A DNA stretch of 64,000 bases from Solea solea (GCF_958295425.1 NC_081141.1:28273865-28337864); one strand, 5' to 3'. Shown: positions 26,166 to 38,327, counted from the stretch's first letter. The notes: generated from the letters alone by a model not told the origin. Translations and numbers: made by a program.

Positions 26166-26909
26166 TAATGACAACTACTTTTAATTGATCCAAATGATGA
26201 AATAAAAAAAAAAATACTGAGCTTTGCCGCAGACATGCATGACTGACAGTTTTGTGAACATGAATGCACATCGGAGGTGATGTGGAAATTTGCATCGCTG
26301 CCAAAAAAACAACTGAAAAGCTTTGTGTGTTTTTTTTTTTTGGGGGGGTATTTTGTCCAGTTGGTAGCAGATACCCACACCTGTACAATCCATTGCTCAA
26401 AGAACACAAGGTCGTGCAGATTAATGGCAAACTCCTTTACGAGAAATGTGTTAAATGCTTGTTTTTTATTACAGAAACCACAGCCCACATACAAATGGAA
26501 ATGTACAGCGACTCTGTGGACACAAAGCAGGGGAAAGTATCTGGGGGGGCGGCCGGACTCACTTTGTGTGTCTCTCTGTGTTGATGTCTCTCTCTTTCTG
26601 TCTCTATATCATCTTTTCCTCTTCTTTACCCCCTTCTGTCTGACTCTCTTTCTCTGCCAGAGGGGCCAGGATTATGTCTGGAGTAGAGGGAGAGATAACC
26701 TGTAGGCTATGGATGAAGGGATTTGGAAGATGGGAATGTTTTCTCTTTTTTTTCCTCAAAGTGAGGTGGGTAGGAGGGCAGGGCAGCGCTGGATGCAGCG
26801 TGACGCTGTTGGATTTATCGCCGTGTGGAAGCGTGTGTGGGGGAACCGGGGTGAGGATGAAGCAATCCCACCCAGTGCCACACGCTCATCCTTCAGACTT
26901 CATACTCAC

Positions 26910-27140
26910 AAAATAAGCATCTTATAATATTCATTATAGCCTCAACAATAAAAGGAATTACGGGCTCCTAATCTTGGAACACAGGTAATTCTCGAGGGTT
27001 CTTTGGTCCCGTTGGGAGGGAAAGGAAATTTTAACAGTAAGAAGCTCTGTCCTGTAGACGGAGAAAACCAAGCACAGCGAAGGGAATAATAGTTAATGTG
27101 AAGGATTAGAAACCGCAACAATCTTCCCCGTTGTCGCTTT
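26910..27140. promoter_or_regulatory. Possible conserved noncoding element
   Basis: A unique stretch of about 230 bp, rich in TAAT and AATTAC cores, between purine- and pyrimidine-rich sequence. No frame or repeat explains it. Low confidence; judged from appearance only. Confidence 0.22.
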
Positions 27141-27744
27141 TATCTCAGACGTGCAGATCCCAGAAAGCTCACAGAGGAAAATGGCCTTGTCCTGACATTC
27201 CATATACATACGTATGTGTGTATATGCACAGCGTTTTCAGGGGATAATTTCTTTCTGTATTGTCCTCTCTCTTTTTTTTCTCTCCACTCTCCGAGACGGC
27301 GTTAAAGAATGAGCTTGTGCAGGTTGAGCAGTCCCAGCATCCAAGTGATGCTCCCCAGAGACGTCCCGGCACTCGCTGTCCTACAGCTGAGAGCGTCCGT
27401 GTCTTTGAGCCCCAAACAGGGTGTGGCAATCCCATTACCTGCATGTCCTCTGCTGTCCCCTCGAATGGACAGGTGGTGCTGTGGGCAAGGTGACGTGTGT
27501 ACACTGCCGTGTAACTGCCTGCCACCGAAATTGCATTTCAGCATGGGTGTCAGATTTCAAAGTGCATGCAGAGGGCGTGGGAGACTAGAAAAAACATGAA
27601 TCAAACCTGATGTGACCGCGTGTGATCGGGTTTCATATCTGCGGGCTTCATGCAAATAAGCACAGACCTCATTTATTTTTCCGGGAACAAAAAAAAAAAA
27701 CAACGTTGTTAAGGAGTCGGACTGTACAGATGTGTCTGATGTCA

Positions 27745-27745
<1 letters not shown>

Positions 27746-27781
<36 letters not shown>
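27746..27781 (+). repeat. (GT)n(GA)n microsatellite
   Basis: A GT run of about 23 bp passes into a GA run of about 13 bp. Confidence 0.95.
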
Positions 27782-29112
27782 TGTTTGACTGTTGCAAAAA
27801 CAAAAAAAACAGTCTGGAGGAGATGAGGCAATCAAAGCTCTACTTGCGCTTCTGTAACATGAATTCAGATTTTAACCATGGGGGGGTAAAGAAATCATAT
27901 GTTGATCTGAGGTAAGGTGGTAGATGATATAAGACATAGCCACCAGAGGGCGACTCTAGACACTAGTTGCACAAAGAACTTCATTTGAATGGAAGTCTAT
28001 TGGGGAAAATTAGCTTCTTCTTCTCCTCACTTGATTTGTCAGTAAAGATTTTCCTGAGGAGTTTAGTCTTAATCACTAGTTTCGGTTCTTCTTCAATAGA
28101 ACCTGATGTCAATAATGTTCCCATTTCGAGGAAAATGCGCAATAAAATACAGGACACATATGAGTGGATGCCGGTGTGATTGACAGCCTTGTTGCAGTGA
28201 CATCAAAGACCTTCAATTTCATATATCTTCGTATTTTTTATTGCTGACATGGAGCAGGAGCATCAACGCACCAACAGCGGAAAGTGCACTCATCATGTCA
28301 TTAAGAAGCTGTGGCAAGGGTTCCAACCTAGGCAAAGGAACATCGGGTCAGAGGACAACCACATATTGACCAATCTCCAATTACAGAGATGGAAAGAGTC
28401 CTGCGAGAAGTTGTCAGAGGAATGAAAACAAGTGCGATATTTCCCACAAATCCTGGAGTCTGAGGTGGAGGAACCAGTCCAATGATGAGACGCCAGAGCT
28501 ACTGAGCGAATGCACCTAGCTCCCTCCGTTCGCCCGTCAAAAGGACGCAAATGTGTATGACGTAGTTTGACGGACATTCGCCCTCCTCCAATCAAAACAA
28601 GCTAATGGCTGTCTGGAATGACCAATCAGACCAGGAACAGGCCCCAAAGCATGAAGTCTAGTTCTCCGTTAGAAGCGGTTTTGTTGCGGTGAAAATAGCT
28701 TGTTTTGCTTAACAGCAAAGGTAAGACAACATTTCTGGTTGTATTTCTTGAAAGTGAGTTGTTTTGCTCTTATTTTGTGTCTGGGTGTCTTGTGTCTGTG
28801 AGTTTTGGTCGTAGAGTGATATAAATGGTACCGTTGAAATCTGTGAAGTCTCTGCTATCGAGCAGACATGTTGTTGTTTTTTTCAACATGACGACGCTTT
28901 CTCCGGTGCCGCTTTTAAATGTTTACACTGTTATGGTGTTTTCGGCTCGTTTTGGTTCGATCACTTGTCGTTTAGTCTGCGTTTGGTGAACATAAGAATG
29001 TTTTTTTTATAAGCTTTTATCCAAGTTTCTGAGCTTTCTGTGGGTATGCTGCATGTCAAGAATGTTCAAAGGTAAATGTGCCTTTGATAAGTGTCACAGT
29101 GAGTGTGGCAGC

Positions 29113-29256
29113 CGGGTTAAAGAAGCTTAAACAATCAGAAATCTTGTTGTAATCATAAAAAAAGGCCTCAAACCGATTAATTGATTATCAAAATAGTTGT
29201 CGATTAATTTAGTAATCGATAAATAATTGATTAATCGCTTTATTGTTTCAGCTCTA
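29113..29256 (-). mobile_element. Half copy of the AATCGATTA MITE
   Basis: Read on the minus strand it begins AGAGCTGAAACAATAAAGCG and follows the left half of the element at 13823-14184, including ACTAAATTAATCGACAACTA and TGATTGTTTAAGCTTCTT. The other half is absent. Confidence 0.75.
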
Positions 29257-29384
29257 GTCAGGATAATGGCTAAATCAAATCTAATCTGTTCTGACGATGG
29301 ATTTTATTCACACAAAACACCTGCATTGTGCTAAAAAGGATAGCTCATGTATGCTGGCCATACACGGTGTGTACTTTCTAGGAC

Positions 29385-29690
29385 TGTTATACTCTTTCTT
29401 GTCTTGTTGAACCAGTCTAGTCATTCTCCTCCAAAACTTTGGCATCAACAAAGAGTTTTTGGCCAGAGGACTGTACCATTCTCTGTAATCCCTGGGTAGG
29501 GTTGTGTGATAATCCCAGTAGATCAGCAGTTTCTGAAATACTCATTTCAAAGTCAATTAAATCTTCAAAACTTCAGCGGCTTGCCTTGACCATGTCTACA
29601 AATTGCTCCCGTGTGACTGCCTGATTAGATACTGGCGTCAACAATAAGTTGAACGATGTACCTAATGAAGTGGCATGTGTGAATGCATTT
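29385..29690 (+). repeat. Old interspersed repeat
   Basis: Contains AACCAGTCTAGTCATTCTCC, CCCAGTAGATCAGCAGTTTC and an end GTACCTAATGAAGTGGCA. I recognise these phrases as an old repeat widespread in fish genomes. The phrase CTAATAAAGTGGC also occurs near 4900 and 63290. The family name is uncertain. Confidence 0.55.
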
Positions 29691-29959
29691 TCTGAGTAAT
29701 TCACTACAATGAAAAGATTCTCTTCAATTCGTAAAAAAAAACTCTGTTGTCCCGAGTGCCCTCTAATATTTTCCACTTTCCTACCCAATAAAAATATAGA
29801 TTTTTTTTTTTCCTCATGTAAAACGATACTCTTCTTCTGAGTTTGGTTGTTTTGTAACTTGCGTCCTACTGTTGTAGCAACCCCGGACATTCTACTTTGT
29901 TGGAAAAAAAAACGCTTAAACAAACACTGGTAACAGTTTGTATGAGTGGTGTCTTAATA

Positions 29960-29983
29960 TGTGTGTGTGTGTGTGTGTGTGTG
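29960..29983 (+). repeat. (GT)n microsatellite
   Basis: A GT run of about 24 bp. Confidence 0.95.
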
Positions 29984-30269
29984 CTAGGATACAGTGCATA
30001 TGTGTTTGCATGCTCCAGCAATGTGCAACGCATTAACTCCTGGCAGTCCCTCCACGTACATAAGTTTGATTCATATGTACAGTAGTGCTCCAAAAGGCTG
30101 GTTTTCTTTCCTGGGAGTTGCCAAAGATGACTCACTTTAGCACTCGGGATACTCCGTGTCCAACTGACTCTGAAACTTTTCAAAATAAAAGCTGGCCGGG
30201 CTGTGGACATGAATGTTTCCTCACCGCTGCTTCTTCAGAGAACGATTGCCCTTCTGTTCTTGGGAAAGA

Positions 30270-30560
30270 TATAGCCGTGTTTCCATTAAGGTATGCTCCG
30301 GTTTGTGTTTTCGGCGGAGAACCGTACCTTTACTTGGTAGGCGGGGGTGTCCGCTGTGCCTAATGGCCGTGCCGGCGATATACGTAGCATGGTGTTATAC
30401 CACTGCGCCAACAATGAACAACAAAACATCAGACGACAACGGAGGACGTCCAGCAGTCGTGGGTCTAGCTCCACCCATACCGTACCATTACGCTGGTGCC
30501 CCAAGGGAAGGGTACTGAAAAATTGAACGGTTTGAGCAGGTTATTTTAGTACTAATCCTA
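30270..30560 (+). repeat. TACC-rich interspersed repeat, copy 2
   Basis: Contains GTGTTTCCATTAAGGTATG at its left end and CCAAGGGAAGGGTACTG then CTAATCCTAATGGAAA at its right, matching the element at 22140-22365. The inner part (CAACGGAGGACGTCCAGCAG) is shared in reverse with about 57120-57140. Confidence 0.55.
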
Positions 30561-31059
30561 ATGGAAAAAAAAAATCCACCATTCCAAACCGAATCACACC
30601 ACTCGGTGGAAAAACGCCTTTGCTTCCTACCAACCGCCAACCTTCCTTGCACTCTGCCACTAAACCCGTATATTTCTCTCTCCTTCCATGGCCACGTAAG
30701 GAGACTCTCAGGTCAGCCTGAGGTTGAGCACCAAAATGTTGCCGCAACAAAAGTTTTCTTGAAAGTTCAGACGGTGTGCAAGATTTTTTCTTGACACTTG
30801 ATGACCGTCGGCTCTGCTGCATCGCGCACAGTCACTTCAGAAAACAGAATAATCATTTTTAACTACCCAAAAATTGCACTGCCCTGCACTGATCTTAGAG
30901 CCAGGTACCGGACCTGGCTATGGGGGTGATTTATTCTGAGGACTCCAGGTCGATGGCCCTGATCTTTCAAGGCTGGTTTCCCGCTAAGGGACAGTAGAGG
31001 CAAGGGAGACGGCCCCCAATCTTCCCCACAACAAGACATTTAACCATCACAGTGACTCC

Positions 31060-31270
31060 ATCCAAGGAGGGTGCTGTGCCAATCTCAGCTGACATAGGGC
31101 GATAGGCGGGGTCACACCCCGGACAGTTCGCCAGTCCATCGCAGGACCACAGATGGAGACAAACAACCATTCAACCATTCACTGTCACCTATGGTAAATT
31201 TAGAATGTCCAATTTACCTAATCCCCATATTGCATGTTTTTGGACTGTGGGAGAAAGCCGGAGAACCCCC
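31060..31270 (-). mobile_element. SINE-like repeat, 3' part
   Basis: Contains CTGACATAGGGCGATAGGCG, GTTCGCCAGTCCATCGCAGG and TGTTTTTGGACTGTGGGAG, in the same order as the copy at 16983-17330. The tRNA-like head is lost into a poly-C/CA tract at 31267-31290. Confidence 0.7.
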
Positions 31271-31505
31271 CCCCCCCCACACACACACACGTAGAACATG
31301 CAAGGGCCCTTGTTCACAGTGACTCAAAGCTGCTAAATTAGGGTTAAAAAAATCCTTCATTGTCTTGTATGAAATACCTAAAAATAATACTTGAGTATAA
31401 GTACAAGTATGTTACCAGAAAATTCCTTTGGTGGAAGTTGAAGTCCCTTTTTTTTAATAATACTACTTAAGTAATAGTCTTAAAGTTGACGTTTAATGTA
31501 CTACT

Positions 31506-31675
31506 GTTGGTGGATCAGTGGTAGGGCAAGTTGTCTTTCAACTGGAAGGTTGTGGGTTCAATTCCTGGCTCTGCTCACCTATAGGTGTCGTTGAGCAAAG
31601 ACACTGCAGCGTGTGAATGGGTGAAAACTGCTCATCAAGACTAGAAAAACTATATAAACACGGATCATAATGCCA
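31506..31675 (+). mobile_element. tRNA-headed SINE-like element, copy 2
   Basis: The head GGTGGATCAGTGGTAGGGCA is a fair A box, and GGTTGTGGGTTCAATTCC is close to a Pol III B box. It shares TTTCAACTGGAAGGTTG and AAGACTAGAAAA with the copy at 4715-4920. Degenerate, not a tRNA gene. Confidence 0.78.
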
Positions 31676-31679
31676 ACTC

Positions 31680-33370
31680 TTTTTCTGATTTCATTTGGTA
31701 GTGACGGGTAACAAAGATACAGCAGTTAGAGGAAATGTAGTGGAGTAAAAGTTGCTAGGATGCATCGCACTCTGCCTTCCTTCCATTTTCCTGCCTTCTG
31801 CATCTCAAAGTACAGTCTGCTGAGAATTTGCCAGGCTTTTACTTTCTTTCCCTTTCATTCCTGGTGTTGTTGTGGTTAAAGGCAGTCTGGTGTGTGTGTG
31901 TGTGTGTGTGGGAGTGAGGAGGTGAGTGCAGAATTGGCATGTGGCCTGCACGACTCCCCGCTGTTCACAACCTATCACGCCAAGATTCTTTTTAATTAGG
32001 CTGATCCAAGTGTTTAGTGGGAACCGGACCCATGCTCCACGCTATTAACACATCCTGAAGCGCGACTCCCACTCCCACACTGTATCCCTTTATCTTTCGC
32101 ATGTTTCCATTCGGGGGTTTTTATCTCCATTTTATTATCACATTAGTGACACTTGCTGCATTCTCCCGTCGCCGTCTGCCAAGAGATGTTTTTTTTTTTT
32201 TTTACCTGAAAGGTGTTGAAATATCACATTTATGCAGCTTTTGTTTCTCCCTGGATCCTCGACAAAACAAGAGCGCTCGCTACTTGCAACGCATTCCAAT
32301 GCAAATTCGATTTTTTTTTTTTTTTACACCATGTTAACAGACCCCGTTTCTTGGGGATTTTTAAATAATTCATGTGTGGACAATAGCTTTACAGTGCGGC
32401 TCTCAAAGACTCGCTGTGCAGAGTGTAAACACTCTCGGCGTCTGAGGTCAGTGATAAGAAAAGTGCTTGTTTCTCTCCCCGATGAAGCTCAAATGTTCAA
32501 GACGTCTGAGCTGTAAATGCCAAAGTAACCGCTGCAAGAAAAAATTTGAAAAGGTCATTTTCTTCATTTTTAAAAACATTAGCAAAATTCCTGATTTTCT
32601 TTAATGTTTTGAGAGAAAATAGCACCTGTGCACCGGCCTCCTGGAGCGTGCTGTCCATTAGCAAGATGTTGTGTGCGGCTGTTGTTAAAGGTTGCCACGG
32701 TAACCGTCTTCTTTATTTCTAAGGGGGGCCCAGAGGCTTTTTTTTGGGTTGCATATTTTAATGTGTGGAATGTAACTCCCTGAAAACAGGGAGGTATGGC
32801 TGGAGGATCTTGGAGTGGACGTGTGTAGACCCACACCTCTCTGTGCCGACTGTCGCCTCGACGCACATCTATTCAACAGACGCGCTATGATAATAACAAC
32901 CGGTGTCGCCAGAGACTTTTGTGTTTGGGCAGATACAAATTTACGAGAGAAAAGTATTTGTGCGTGCTCTCCCCGGTGTCTTTCTGCTGCTTTTGTTTTG
33001 AAGCTAAAAACCTTTCTGTAGATTAACAAAGAACAATAGCAATCTCGACGATTAAAGACTGAAGTTAGGTACGTGAACCTTACTTAGTCGTTTGTAAAGG
33101 CTGCGTCCATCTCTGTGATCTCAAACTTGGATGTTCTTGTACAAGTTTTCACACAAATTCACATACTGTGAGCATGAATTGCTCTGAGATTATGACCAAC
33201 TTTGCTTTACATTCTACTACTAGTTTATCAAACTCCAGATGAACGTAAACGGCCTGTTGTTTCCGTGGCAATCTCAAAATCTCAGCTGAATAAGCAGAGC
33301 AAGGCTGTGGATGGCATTAAAGGTACAGTGTGTAAAATCTAGCAACATTTATCATTGAAGCTGCAACTGA
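31680..33370. other. Gene-free region
   Basis: A GT run at 31890-31910, T runs near 32188 and 32311, and otherwise unique sequence. The stretch 31930-32080 is balanced and non-repetitive and could be constrained noncoding DNA. No exon with a family match is seen. Confidence 0.35.
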
Positions 33371-33490
33371 ATAGATTCGATCAGATTAGATTAGATTAAC
33401 TTTATTCATCTCCTTGGGGAAATTCAAGTATCCCTTTAACGTACAAAACATCACATCCAACCATTAATACATACAGCAATAAAAGTTTAA
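33370..33490 (+). repeat. LINE- or SINE-tail-like repeat
   Basis: (AGATT)n followed by AACTTTATTCATCTCCTTGG and GGAAATTCAAG. This phrase marks the ends of several fish retroelements. A related tail (ACTTTATTCATCTCACAGAG) lies in the insertion at 36543. Confidence 0.55.
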
Positions 33491-33878
33491 TCACTGGCTT
33501 AAAAACCCCTCACTTCACCCTAGTTGTTGGAGAATCTATATACCCTTCAGTTAGCATCGAAACTTAAAAAGACGACATCGAGTTTGTCCACTGTGGGCGT
33601 CTTCAGTCGGCGACTGGACTTTACCTGAGTTGAATTTATTGCTGGAGTCTCTGAGAGACTCACTGTAATGGCTGTTTATTTTCAACTAAAAGTTGCCCAC
33701 TCTAGTTTTTAAGTTAGCCTTGATCTGTAAACTGTCCCACAACAACAATAATAATACTAATTATAAAACTTAATTTATATTGCACTCCATTGATTTAAAC
33801 ATTTATCGCTAACCTTTAACCACAACCACAATCTCAGCCCTCGAAAATATGCCTCCTGTAACTATCAGAGTCACGGTA

Positions 33879-36800
33879 TCAGTGTGGCTTCTCAGTCACA
33901 CTCTCTGATTCCAGTCGTTCATACAGTTTTAATATTTTGCTCTGGTGCAGTTTTTTCCACATTCTCAACTCCTGGTAATAGTCGTGGTTGGCATAGAATA
34001 TAACCCTGGTTTTAATATTTCTTTGAACATAGTAGTTGGAGTATTTCTTGAAGTTTTCGGTCATGAATCCATATGCACTGACCTGAGGACAGAGAGAAAG
34101 AGAGAGAGAGAGAGTCAGGGAGTAAACAAACCCACCAGTAGGTGGAGTATTAAGCCCCGCTCACCAAGCAGAAAAAAACATTTTCACAACAGAAGACATA
34201 GTCACCAAGGATAGTCATCCGTGCCTCGACCTGACGACCCTCAAACCGGCTGATACCCTGACTCCCCTGCCCAATGGACCTTTTCAGTCGTGAATATCGC
34301 ACCTGTTCATTGACTTATCTCCGAATTCTTACAATAATCTCTGAATTCTGATATTTCGGATAAACTCTGATACAAAAGTCAGAATTCAGGCTGCTTTATC
34401 TATTATTTTGTTTCCAAACACAGTGTGGTTGACTGTACGCAGGAACAGTCTGTGATACTCACTCCTGTAATTATTATTATTTTTAATAATATGGAGGTAG
34501 GATACCTGTGGGTCGCATGAGGACTTGCTTAAACAGTAACTTACTGTGTCACAGGTGTGCAGAGCCAGGAAGAGAGTGAACGCCCCATTGGTTGGCCTGA
34601 CAATGGCCCAGTATGAGTCGTTCAAATGAGCAGACAGTAAGAACCTGGTAGAAATGTGTGATTGTTAAAACAATGTCTTTTTGCATTGTACGTGATATGT
34701 TGATTGTTAAAACAACAAATGTTTCACGCTACAACATGATAGTTTAAATTGTTTTTACAAAATACACTTTGGTATGAACAATATATGCATATTCTAACAA
34801 CTATCTTACCTGATAACTTTATTGTTGAAACAAAATACGCTTCGCATTAGACGTGGGAAGTTCAGTGTTAAAACAAAATATGTGACGTGTTATACATGAT
34901 AAATTTATTGTAAAACAATAATAGTTTTGCGTTATACGTGATCATTTTATTGTTAAAACAGTATAGGTTTCAAGTTATACGTGATAAGTTTTCGTGAAAA
35001 CAGTATACGTTTTGTGTAATAAAATATTTATTGTACAATCAATTGATGTCTTTTCTAAGAACAGTCTATATATATGTATATTGCATAAAAACTATATATT
35101 GAAACAACATAAGTTTCACATTATAACGTTATAGTTTGATAGGCTGGGAACGATGGACTATGACATTAAAATGTGAAATGTATTTTGTTTTAACAATAAG
35201 CTTATCACATATAACGTGATAGGATCTGTTTTTATTTTGCTGGTGTGGCATCAATACCCTTCAGTCATTTTTATATATTCCTTTAATCTCATGTTTTGCT
35301 ATTGTTATTGCCATAGTGGAATTTCTGTCTCTAATTAACATTTCTTGGAACCATTTGGGCCGCATCTTTGTGTGAAACCATGAAAAGTATGACATTTGTG
35401 TATTGGTGAAAGGAGGTTTACCTGTTTCGCACATATCTGAGAAAGTCCTGGTGCAGAACATAGAAGCGGCTCTCATTATACCTCCCGGCATAGTAATTCC
35501 TTGGTCTGGAGGGTTAAAATACAAGAGTATAGTTGTAATACCCGCAGAATAACATGATGAGACGTGTGAGTTCTCTCAAATAATGTCTGAGTCATCAGGG
35601 GATCCAGGCAAAATTTCTGCTGACAAATAAAACTGCACAACTGCTCATAGTACTTCTACTTGTTCTGCAGATGTTTAATCAGTGAGGGATGGGGTTTAAA
35701 AAGAAGACTCTCGATATTAGCAGAGCCATTCAGAGATAAGAGTTGAGTGAAAGAAAACGTGAGTATTTTAACAACCTGTGGATTAAACTCAACAATAAGC
35801 AATTTTTCCAGTAATCTTGCAGCTTCTAAAAGAGGTTCTCCAATGACAATATATAGTCATTACTTACACTGCATTTCTATAAGAGTTTTTTGTAATTTTT
35901 TCTCCTTTGAGAAGAGACTCGAGCCAAATGAAATCCCTCATTCCTTCAGGAATCAGCACAAATTTTATATCCTGGGAAAAGAAAGCAGAGGACAGATCAG
36001 TGTCTGTGTGGTAGGCGTAAGCCATCACAATACGGCAATGCTCTCGCCTGAGTTTCAGCACCTCGTCAGCAGGGACCGATGTGTAGCCGTACTGCTTGAA
36101 GACATACAGTGACGTAGTGATGGAGTGAGCTGTGTGGACGTACACCGACGTTCTGTTCCCTACGTCCTCTTCATACCCTTTGATGACTGCACCGTTCATC
36201 CTGCCACGTAAAAACGCCACAGTCAGGCCATCGTTTAAATCAACGTGTAGCTGAATTTACCTGAGTTTCACAATCAAGTTAGCTGGTTGGTCACACATCA
36301 GGACCTGCAGCAAAAAGTATCACATGGAAATATTGGTATTATTACAAAAAATTAAAGAATAGTGAAGACTCATGTGTCATCTTGTATTCTGTGGTTTCAT
36401 CAACGTGGGCTGAATCTTTTTTAAAAGACGTGATAGATAAATGATAAAGACGACTACAACCATAAAAAAATAATAAAGGTATCGGAACAAAATGTGGAAT
36501 ATACATTACATATACGTAATGTACTTTATGTACGCTGTATAAGATAGATAGATAGATAGATAGATACTTTATTCATCTCACAGAGAAATTCACAGTTTAG
36601 CAGCTCCAGAATATGTTACACGATAGAAACATAAGAGGCATGCAGGTCTATGTACAGTCTAAATATAAACTGAAACATATGTATAAAAAGGAAAAAAGTA
36701 AAAATATATAAAAAATATAAAGGCGTTGTAGAATGAGATGTACATGTGTGCTTGCGTGTATGTGTCATGTATGATGCAATATAATTACAATATTCACAAA

Positions 36801-38327
36801 GACAAAGTGCTGCTCCCATGTTGCAATACCTGCTTTTTGTTCCCACGATCTTAACAATGTAAAACTGTGTCGGCCGTGATTGTTTAACCGGTATTTTCAT
36901 AGTCACCTCATTGCAGGCAGCCAAAACGCATTAACCCTATAAGACCTTCCAGGTGAGAATTTAAAAAAGTCAAATATATTTTCCTACAAAATAATATGGA
37001 GAAGTCAAATTATTTATTTTTCAAAATGCAGTTAAAATGTTGAGAAAACCCCTCAAAAGTGGAATATAAAGTCCAATTCTAAGTTAATAAAGTCATACTT
37101 TGGAGACTTTATCAAACGGTGCTGTGCATGTGGCTGCTTTGTATTTTTGACTCTGAGAAGTGACTTTGAATTTGTGTCCTCACCAAATCTGGCAGCCAGA
37201 GTGACTTCATTTCACACTTTCTCACCGAAAAACATAATCGTGTGAATCAATCTCTTTCCCCATTTTAGAGCCATTGAGGATCCCTGCACCGCCCACCACT
37301 GCACAGCGCACACAGCCACCACTGCCTGGCTTTGGGGAGAGAAGAGGTTCTATAGGCTTTGGGATCAACTTCACTGCAGGCATCACATCTGCAAACCGAG
37401 AATACAGAGAGAGCAAGAATGCTCTGTTAGGTATTTATTCACAAGCTCATGACACATAAAGTAACTTTAAATAACGTTTTCTCTTAATGAGAATCACAGT
37501 GTGCTACTTATCTAAAATGTGAGTGTCTGGTATCAATCAATTGTAGATTATCAACCCCCCCCCCCCCGTTACAGTAACCAGTGGAGCCTTTACCAGAGCC
37601 ACAAGATGGCAAGTTAAAATAAATCACAAAAAAACATACATGCAGCCACCTACCATCGTGGTGAGATTCCATGAAACCAAATGGACTGTTAAAATGTGAG
37701 AGTTGGTTCCACTTGCTCATGTTAATACTGTCTTTGTGCAGAAACAATCCTATGTTGGGAAGGAAAGCCTTCTTAAAGTCCTGGTCCTCAGAGTTGCGCA
37801 GAGACTGAGCACATGTCTGGAAGTGTAAAAAAATTTATAGAAAAATCATTTTGTCCATGTTTATCTAGAAGCAGCTTACAAATAAAACGGACACATTAAA
37901 AGAAGGTCCTTACCGTCTGTTTGCTCTTAGCGTCCATGTCATAAACCTCCTCGAAATCAAAGTGAGGAAGCCTTTTGAAGAAACTTCTTGAGAGGAGCGG
38001 CATAGGAGTCGCGGCCTTTGTCGGTGAAATGGAACCTTTTAACACGTCCTTTTCTGTGGGATTTCCTGAGAAAGTACTCGAGCTAATTTGGAGATTTGAC
38101 TAATGAGCAATATGTCCAACATTTGAGGTAAATAATAAACCAGCAGCTCCACATTTATTTGAACTTAACAAATCAGCACATAAAACATAAAGACATTTTT
38201 TCTCAATTTTCCCATAAAATTCAATTTACCTGATGCTCTCCAGCCAATAATCCCATGATAGCACTGCAAGTACAATGGTCAGTGAAATCACCAAGAAACA
38301 AAGACGTCCTGAGACCTTGAATGCCAT
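33879..38327 (-). CDS. ST6GALNAC1/2-like sialyltransferase, copy A (complete)
   Basis: A Golgi enzyme of family GT29 expected to move sialic acid from CMP-sialic acid to O-linked GalNAc on mucin-type glycoproteins. Nine exons join in phase: 38327-38230, 38082-37914, 37816-37654, 37388-37226, 36200-36062, 35971-35868, 35505-35422, 34644-34545, 34082-33879. They give 407 codons and TGA. Residues 8-25 are a hydrophobic signal anchor after a short basic N-terminus, then a stem. Sialylmotif L is at about 169-215 ([13 protein letters not shown], then [19 protein letters not shown]). Motif S is at about 322-339 ([18 protein letters not shown]). Motif III is YYVQ (357-360). Motif VS is HDYYQE (373-378). 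C172 and C338 are the expected disulfide pair. Sequons are N182, N213, N289 and N315. The invariant Asn of motif L (VVGN) is Gly177 here. Length is near the 374 residues known for human ST6GALNAC2. Candidate AATAAA signals lie at 33635 and 33675. The family is firm; ST6GALNAC1 versus 2 is not. Confidence 0.88.
34660..35225 (-). repeat. Intronic repeat with inverted terminal unit, copy A
   Basis: In the intron between exons 6 and 7 of copy A, units of about 45 bp resembling TTATTGTTAAAACAATATACG plus GCGTTATACGTGATAAG recur five to seven times, with drift. The low-coordinate units and the last unit (TTTTAACAATAAGCTTATCAC, about 35194) are inverted relative to each other. The RNA or DNA could therefore fold into a hairpin. 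A related array sits in the matching intron of copy B. Confidence 0.6.
35972..36061 (-). other. 90-nt stop-free intron within exon 5, copy A
   Basis: This segment begins GTGCTG and ends in a pyrimidine-rich tract TCTTTTCCCAG, with a branch-like CTGAT about 20-25 nt before the acceptor. It is exactly 90 nt, sits at phase 0 and has no stop codon, so the frame is open whether or not it is spliced. Removing it brings SVPADE next to [14 protein letters not shown]. This matches the spacing I recall for mammalian ST6GALNAC1/2, which have no insert there. The donor (GAG/GTGCTG) is weak. If retained, it adds 30 residues. Confidence 0.65.
36543..36784 (-). mobile_element. Retroelement-tail insertion unique to copy A
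   Basis: An insertion of about 240 bp between exons 4 and 5 of copy A, absent from the same place in copies B and C (…GCTGTATAATTAC…). Read on the minus strand it ends GATGAATAAAGTATCTATC with a (TATC)n tail, a typical 3' end of fish retroelements. TATAA on both sides looks like a short target-site duplication. It must postdate the split of copy A from B/C, or it was lost from them. Confidence 0.7.
37553..37568 (+). repeat. Poly-C tract in intron 3, copy A
   Basis: A run of about 13-15 C. The matching tract in copy B at about 43232-43249 is longer (about 18 C). This explains most of the 5-bp offset difference between the copies here. Confidence 0.9.

Noticed and set aside
28250..28426. 58-codon frame starting MEQEHQRTNSGK
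   Set aside because: Too short, no match and no splice partner found. It may be a decayed transposon piece but nothing proves it.
31506..31600. tRNA gene
   Set aside because: A- and B-box-like sequences are present, but the cloverleaf cannot be formed and a second copy shows it is a SINE head.
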